Shown here: positions 59,480 through 64,000 of the stretch, piece by piece
Layout: every line of letters begins with the position of its first letter
How positions within the stretch are numbered: position 1 is the first letter of the stretch
NCBI RefSeq assembly: GCF_001643015.1
Contig: NZ_CP015622.1
Coordinates: forward strand, 1,873,358-1,937,357
DNA length: 64,000 nucleotides
Source of the DNA: Corynebacterium crudilactis
Lineage (GTDB): Bacteria; Actinomycetota; Actinomycetes; Mycobacteriales; Mycobacteriaceae
Direction of reading: 5' to 3'
Translations under genes and position numbers: made by a program
The notes under the pieces: model-generated
Seen by the model: only the letters and a program-made list of their open reading frames with translations
Databases searched by the model: none
What the model was told of the DNA's origin: nothing

Positions 59480-59713
59480 CCTCCTCAGGTTTCACTGGCA
59501 GGGTCGCATTCATCACCTGACATCGCCCAGGGCTTCCATCGCACGATCAAAGAAGTCTGGAGACACAACTACCACGAGAGGTAATCTCAACTGGTTCATG
59601 CTGAGCAACAGCAATGTAGTCGCTCTGCTGATTGCGGAACTGCGAAAGGGTTACGGTAGGCATACAGAAATCGCACTACTTGTACAAGATGCACACAAAT
59701 GCAGATTGATCAT

Positions 59714-60574
59714 TCACCGATTCCGCTGGCAGCGCGGGCAAAAATGTGAGCCTCGGTTCATAAAGTTTTCCCGAACAATGAGGCTGCCGCAGCGATCGCA
59801 TGGTTCACCTGTTTGTCCATAAGCATTCAAGGACAATGAGAAATAGCCAGAATCCCCATTAACGTTGACATACAGTGCATCAAAAGATGTGCCGCCTTGT
59901 GCAAGGGCTTTTGTCATCACTTCTTTACCTGCGAGCAAAAGCTCTTCCAACCGGGCTAAAGATAGTCTGTCCGCGCGTTGGAGGGGATGAATCTGGGCTT
60001 GCCAGAGCATTTCATCGGCATAAATATTGCCGATACCAGACACGATCTCTTGGTTGAGCAGCAAACGCTTGATCTCAGATTTTCGAGATTTCAAATTCTG
60101 GGCAATGCGAGAGATATCAGCATGCGGATCCAGCAGATCTGTGGCGATATGTGTCACGCGCGCGGGCACACCATCGACTAGTTCTCCCAGCCACCAATAA
60201 CCAAAAGTACGCTGATCAACAAACCAGACTTCATCGCCATTATCTAATTCAACTTTGGCGCGAAGATGCGAATTCGGTGGCGCATCAGGTGCTTTCACCA
60301 GCATCTGACCACTCATCCCAAGGTGGACGAGCAATCCTAAATCAGGAAGGGTGTCGCCGGAGGGTTCGTCGATAAGCTCAAGCCACAGGAATTTGCCGCG
60401 TCGCTTGGCGGCGCCGACCTTCAGTCCTACGAGGTTGGCCTCTATTTCTAGGCCACCACCTAGTTGATTACGCGCAGCGCGGGGATGGAGCACAGAGGCG
60501 GACACAATGGTATGTCCGACCATATGTTTTTCCAGGCCGCGGCGCACGACCTCAACTTCAGGCAGTTCAGGCAC
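59714..60574 (-). CDS. mutM: Formamidopyrimidine-DNA glycosylase MutM
   Basis: Removes 8-oxoguanine and Fapy lesions. 286 residues starting at GTG 60572-60574 with PELPEVEVVRRGLE (the second residue, Pro, is the catalytic nucleophile). LGMSGQMLVK, the helix-two-turn-helix region GIGNIYADEMLWQAQIHP, and C-terminal zinc finger CDRCGSLIVRENFMNRGSHF then CPRC. The start overlaps the end of rnc by eight bases. A frame open to 60664 upstream is not the start. Confidence 0.96.
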   Translation of the reverse strand: MPELPEVEVVRRGLEKHMVGHTIVSASVLHPRAARNQLGGGLEIEANLVGLKVGAAKRRGKFLWLELIDEPSGDTLPDLGLLVHLGMSGQMLVKAPDAPPNSHLRAKVELDNGDEVWFVDQRTFGYWWLGELVDGVPARVTHIATDLLDPHADISRIAQNLKSRKSEIKRLLLNQEIVSGIGNIYADEMLWQAQIHPLQRADRLSLARLEELLLAGKEVMTKALAQGGTSFDALYVNVNGDSGYFSLSLNAYGQTGEPCDRCGSLIVRENFMNRGSHFCPRCQRNR

Positions 60575-61310
60575 GGGACTCCCGAAGCTTACGGAAAGCC
60601 TGGTGAGCAGCTTCTTGCTCAGCCAACTTCTTGTTCGGTCCTTCGCCGCGACCCATTTCTTCACCCTCCAGAGTCACGATGGCGGTGAACACCAGATCGT
60701 GGTCTGGGCCTACGGACGTGGCAGAATACTCCGCCATTGGACGCTTGCGCTGAGCAAGTTCCTCCTGCAGTGTAGTTTTCCAGTCCTGGTGAATACCACG
60801 AGCAGAAGCGTGATCAATCTTGTAAGCAAACAGACGCAGCACGACATCACGAGCGATTTCGAAACCATACTGGCGGAAAATCGCGCCCAAGAGTGCTTCC
60901 GTGGTATCTGCAAGAATGGAATCCTTGCCACGGCCTTCAGTAAGTAGCTCGCCTTTACCCAGCAAAATATGATCGCCAAGATTAATTTCGCGGGCAATAT
61001 CTGCCAGACCATAACGGCTGACAATGGAAGCGCGCATCTTGGAAACATCAGATTCCGGGCTGCTTGGATACTGCTCATAGAGCTTATTTGCCACGGAAAG
61101 ACCCAAGACAGCGTCTCCTAAGAACTCCAAACGCTCATTGTTAGGAAGCGTGCCGTTCTCATTGGCAAAAGAGCGGTGAGTTAAGGCAAGCACCAATAAA
61201 TCACGCTGGATTTCTACACCCAAATGATCCAGAAGTGGCTGATGATCTATCGCATCAAACGCTTCATTAAGGGCGTCTACTCCTGTGAGTCGATTCTTCT
61301 TCCTACTCAC
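60567..61310 (-). CDS. rnc: Ribonuclease III
   Basis: Double-strand RNA endonuclease for rRNA processing. 247 residues: signature NERLEFLGDAVLGLSVANKL with the acidic metal ligands, second acidic cluster DTTEALLGAIFRQYG, and the C-terminal dsRNA-binding domain (DWKTTLQEELAQRKRPMAEY, GEGPNKKLAEQEAAHQAF). Overlaps DUF177 upstream (four bases) and mutM downstream, giving a tightly coupled operon. Confidence 0.97.
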   Translation of the reverse strand: MSRKKNRLTGVDALNEAFDAIDHQPLLDHLGVEIQRDLLVLALTHRSFANENGTLPNNERLEFLGDAVLGLSVANKLYEQYPSSPESDVSKMRASIVSRYGLADIAREINLGDHILLGKGELLTEGRGKDSILADTTEALLGAIFRQYGFEIARDVVLRLFAYKIDHASARGIHQDWKTTLQEELAQRKRPMAEYSATSVGPDHDLVFTAIVTLEGEEMGRGEGPNKKLAEQEAAHQAFRKLRESRA

Positions 61311-61843
61311 AAGAACTTCTCCAAGCCTGCCCAGCGAGGATCAACTTTTTCTTCACCTTCTGATTCTTCAGATTCTCCATCTGGAGCTGGCACATCATCG
61401 TTTTCACATGCGCCATAACCCAGTTGTGCGCACACAGGGTTAAACGGCAGGCTCATACCTGCTTCATCAAGGACAGATTGAAGTAGATCAATCTTGTCAT
61501 TGTTGACTACAGGAAGCTCATCAATATCATCTGGAGCGTCTTCGCCGGTGATGAAATCTGGGTCAGCAGAAAATACCTCAGACACATGAAGAGACTTCGT
61601 TGGGGTGAGTTCGCGGAGGCAACGGGAGCACTGGCCAACCAGCTGTGCTTCGACATCTGCTTCCACGGCCAGTCCGCCACCCAGTGGGATGATCTGGGCT
61701 TCTACAACAACTTTTCCGCCCTCGGGGATCGCGATCATTTCCGGGCCAATTCGGGTCGGGCTTGGACCAGATTGGGTGAGTAGTACCGGAAGTGCACTTC
61801 CACGCAGGAGTGCGGCGACTTCAAAAATAAAAGGAGAGTTCAT
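61307..61843 (-). CDS. DUF177 (YceD-type) protein
   Basis: 178 residues. Conserved CxxC-x(n)-C pattern region (VGQCSRCLRELTPTKSLHVS) and the family tail with DLLQSVLDEAGMSLPFNPVC and GYGAC; the Cys pairs suggest zinc binding. C-terminus is acidic (GESEESEGEEKVDPRWAGL). DUF177 proteins are linked to 23S rRNA accumulation in plants and E. coli and often precede rpmF; here rnc follows, with a four-base overlap, as in mycobacteria. Confidence 0.92.
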   Translation of the reverse strand: MNSPFIFEVAALLRGSALPVLLTQSGPSPTRIGPEMIAIPEGGKVVVEAQIIPLGGGLAVEADVEAQLVGQCSRCLRELTPTKSLHVSEVFSADPDFITGEDAPDDIDELPVVNNDKIDLLQSVLDEAGMSLPFNPVCAQLGYGACENDDVPAPDGESEESEGEEKVDPRWAGLEKFL

Positions 61844-61945
61844 GACCTGGTAGATCCTACTCGTACCCCACCATGACTACTTGCATCAGATGAGGATCGC
61901 TTAATGGGATTGATGAAAAAGAGATTAATACTTTAAAGGTACGAC

Positions 61946-62746
61946 CTAGTAATCGCGATCATAAGAACGCTCACCACGGTCTTCGCGGTCGTAATCACGT
62001 GCATAATCACGCTCATACTCACCACGTACTACAGGCTGCTCTTCGCGTGGTTCCCGACCAGTTGCACCTGCACCACGGCGCAGTGCAGAACGATCAGCTG
62101 TGACAGAACGCAACGTGGTAGACAAGGATGTTTCAAATTCAGAAAGCTTCGAATCAACATATTCGTCACATTCATTGCGCAATTTGTTGGAATCAGCATG
62201 TGCAGCATCAATGATGCGGTGTGATTCCTCTGTGGAGCGACGCACAATTTCTGCTTCACTGACTAAACGATCTTGCTCTGCCTGGCCTTCTGAAACAGCA
62301 CGACGATAAGCATCATTGCCGGAATTCACGAGGCGCTCAGATTCCGCCTGAGCACGCTCGGTGGTGCTATTTGCTTCTCGACGTGCGTCGCTGACAATGC
62401 GATCAGCGGTATCATTCGCTTTCCCAACCACAGAATGCGCATGGTTAGTGGCGTCTTCGATCATCGCGTCGGATTCTTCAGTTGCGCGTGCAAGAAGATT
62501 GCGAGCTTCATTCTCCGCTTCATCAACCACCGCTGCTGCATTATCTTGCGCATCACGGATGACGCCATCACGGTGATCCAATACATCTTGTGCATCATCT
62601 AGTTCAGCAGGAAGTGCATCACGTAAATCATCAAGGAGTGCGAGCACTTCCTGACGTGGAACCACACAGTTTCCAGTCATGGGAACGCCGTATGCGCGTT
62701 GTACGGTTTGAACTAATTCATCCAATGCTTCAAAGACCTTGTACAT
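61946..62746 (-). CDS. SepIVA-like DivIVA-family coiled-coil protein
   Basis: 266 residues. N-terminal DivIVA-like domain (MYKVFEALDELVQTVQRAYG, VVPRQEVLALLDDLRDALPA), then a long coiled coil from about 60 to 200 rich in Ala, Glu, Arg, Asp and Ser with heptad spacing, and a charged C-terminus with repeated Arg-Asp-Tyr (YERDYARDYDREDRGERSYD). Position next to DUF177-rnc-mutM matches mycobacterial SepIVA (Rv2927c), which regulates septation and cell-wall synthesis. The Arg-Asp-Tyr tail is distinctive. Confidence 0.88.
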   Translation of the reverse strand: MYKVFEALDELVQTVQRAYGVPMTGNCVVPRQEVLALLDDLRDALPAELDDAQDVLDHRDGVIRDAQDNAAAVVDEAENEARNLLARATEESDAMIEDATNHAHSVVGKANDTADRIVSDARREANSTTERAQAESERLVNSGNDAYRRAVSEGQAEQDRLVSEAEIVRRSTEESHRIIDAAHADSNKLRNECDEYVDSKLSEFETSLSTTLRSVTADRSALRRGAGATGREPREEQPVVRGEYERDYARDYDREDRGERSYDRDY

Positions 62747-62958
62747 GCGCCTAATCGTACTGAAAACCTCAGACTCCTGCGTATGGCGCGCCTAGTTTCA
62801 GCAGTACCGTTAAGCAACCTGCTATTTTTCATGCCATTTTTGTTAGTTAAGTCAGGTTAATAAACTTGGGAGGCATCTAACCCCCAGAGCGTTATCGTGT
62901 CGCAGGTTCCGGCTAGCCTAGGTCAAGAGAAAATAGGTGGGCCACATGAGTTTCTAAT

Positions 62959-63003
62959 ATGAGACTTTTCAGGCCCACGCGCTGGGTCGAAAGGTTGTGG
63001 TGA
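62959..63003 (+). CDS. 14-codon leader ORF overlapping the ABC exporter start
   Basis: ATG at 62959 reads MRLFRPTRWVERLW and stops at TGA 63001-63003, which overlaps the GTG start of the exporter (63000-63002). It lies in a leader with a GTGGGCC/GGCCCAC inverted repeat (62937-62943 and 62972-62978). Two Trp and four Arg in 14 residues suggest either translational coupling or an attenuator-like role. No strong ribosome site is seen before it, so translation could be leaderless. Confidence 0.45.
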   Translation: MRLFRPTRWVERLW

Positions 63004-64000
63004 ATATCCGTTCCCTACTTCGTGATATCCCTTCAGTGGGCTGGTTGATTACGGCACTAATTGTGGTCCGCACCATTGTCATGGCTCTTGTCATCATTGG
63101 TCTGGGATCACTCATTGACGCTCCTGTGCTGTCCACAATGTGGTGGCTAGGTGCGGGTGTGCTCATAGCTGCTGCACTGTTGTTTACAGAAGCCATACTC
63201 CCCCAACGATTGCGTGCACGTACAGAAGCTGCATGGCGGCAACAACTTGCCCAGAAAAATTTGAGCCTTTCTTCCACTGGCGCCAGTTCCCGCGATGACG
63301 CACAACTGATCACCTTGGCCACGGAATCCGCTTCCAAAGCGTCCACATACACCGTGTTGTTTTTAGGGCCATTTTTCGCGGCTTTCCTTGCCCCTATTGC
63401 AGTTATCCTTGTCATCGGCATCGCCATCTCTTGGCCTGTTGCTGGCATTTTAAGCATCGGACTGTGCCTTATCCCTGGGGTGCTTTCCTGGGCACGAAGC
63501 ATGCTTAAAGGTGCTGGTGCTGGCTATGGCAGAGCGTCTGCGCAGCTTGCTGGAGTATTTCTAGAATCAGTACGAACATTGGGCACCACATTGGTATTAG
63601 ATGCCACGGATTCACGTCGGCAGTTGATTACCAAAAAGGCAGAGCAGATGCGTGCTCAAGTGATGTCCTTGTTGTATCGAAATCAGCTGATGATTTTAGT
63701 AACAGATGGCACCTTTGGCATTGCCACAACTGCGGTGGCAGCGGTCTTGGCAAGCGCAGGTTTTTCTGCTGGATCACTCACTCTCGGCCAAGCCGTTGCT
63801 CTGATGTTGCTGTCCCGCTTAGTCATCGATCCGGTTAACCGCATGGGACGAACTTTCTACACCGGCATGGCTGGAAAGCCTTCTTTATTGGCAATTAATA
63901 GAGCACTTGCCACACGTCCAGAGCACAGGCCGGATGAAGACTTAGACCAAGCACCCCTGCAAGATGGCGATATGGTGATTAAAAACTTAAATATTTCTCG
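63000..64000 (+). CDS. ABC exporter, CydD/CydC-like permease-ATPase (cut by window edge)
   Basis: From GTG at 63000 (GAAAGG six bases upstream) an open frame of 333 codons runs to the edge: VNIRSLLRDIPSVGWLITAL and on. Six hydrophobic segments are visible in the first about 285 residues, with a helical cytoplasmic link (RGRTFYTGMAGKPSLLAINR-like region), then the start of the nucleotide-binding domain (DMVIKNLNIS). The layout is that of type I ABC exporters such as CydD. Partner gene and substrate lie outside the window. Confidence 0.83.
   Translation, partial: MNIRSLLRDIPSVGWLITALIVVRTIVMALVIIGLGSLIDAPVLSTMWWLGAGVLIAAALLFTEAILPQRLRARTEAAWRQQLAQKNLSLSSTGASSRDDAQLITLATESASKASTYTVLFLGPFFAAFLAPIAVILVIGIAISWPVAGILSIGLCLIPGVLSWARSMLKGAGAGYGRASAQLAGVFLESVRTLGTTLVLDATDSRRQLITKKAEQMRAQVMSLLYRNQLMILVTDGTFGIATTAVAAVLASAGFSAGSLTLGQAVALMLLSRLVIDPVNRMGRTFYTGMAGKPSLLAINRALATRPEHRPDEDLDQAPLQDGDMVIKNLNIS

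Noticed and set aside
50699-59713. Accessory region as a prophage or integrative element
   Set aside because: No integrase, excisionase, replication, portal or conjugation gene is present; only the mutM scar hints at how it entered.

Overview
The window is chromosomal DNA of a Corynebacterium, most likely C. glutamicum or a very close relative. I base this on recognised proteins (AmtB-GlnK-GlnD nitrogen operon, ThiE-O-S-G-F operon, DUF2469, DUF177, SepIVA-like protein), on actinobacterial gene order (smc, acyP, mutM, rnc, DUF177 and sepIVA-like genes follow the order known from mycobacteria), and on Ala/Glu-rich tails of S2, S16 and FtsY. No tRNA, rRNA, CRISPR array, insertion sequence or prophage module was found.

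1-15.3 kb is housekeeping, nearly all on the minus strand: the end of an ABC exporter pair, rlmN, cdsA-frr-pyrH, tsf and rpsB, then xerC, dprA, comM, yraN, and DUF2469-rnhB-lepB with rplS. Two plus-strand genes interrupt it: a LapA-domain membrane protein and a secreted M23/LytM-like protein that lacks a zinc ligand. At 15.5-19.5 kb a TPP riboswitch heads a plus-strand thiamine thiazole operon, thiE-thiO-thiS-thiG-thiF. At 19.7-25.9 kb a minus-strand unit encodes a PcaB-like lyase, a DASS-type anion transporter, a LacI-type repressor and Tex, with two LacI-type operators in front of the first gene.

26-35 kb mixes translation genes (trmD, rimM, rpsP) with accessory genes: a DUF4232 lipoprotein, a cupin/HxlR/MFS cluster whose transporter is frameshifted, a tautomerase remnant, an ankyrin protein and an ABC-2 exporter. 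35-43 kb holds ffh, the amtB-glnK-glnD nitrogen operon with candidate AmtR boxes, and ftsY. The two SRP GTPases, Ffh and FtsY, therefore flank the nitrogen operon.

43.4-50.7 kb holds smc, acyP and a 1183-residue protein of unknown function that overlaps the end of smc. From 50.7 to 59.7 kb, between acyP and mutM, lies an accessory region: a serine hydrolase with an Ala/Gly-rich hydrophobic core, two small unknown proteins, an orphan DNA methyltransferase, a DUF5701 protein, a diverged fragment of mutM, a broken HEAT-repeat gene, and a GC-rich block with a cyclophilin-like lipoprotein, an SDR oxidoreductase, an XRE regulator and a RibD-type reductase. Housekeeping resumes with mutM-rnc-DUF177-sepIVA-like. 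The window ends inside an ABC exporter gene preceded by a 14-codon leader ORF whose stop overlaps the exporter start.

The candidates most worth following are the smc-coupled giant protein, the accessory region with its mutM scar, the repeats between ftsY and the giant gene, and the leader ORF at 62.96 kb.
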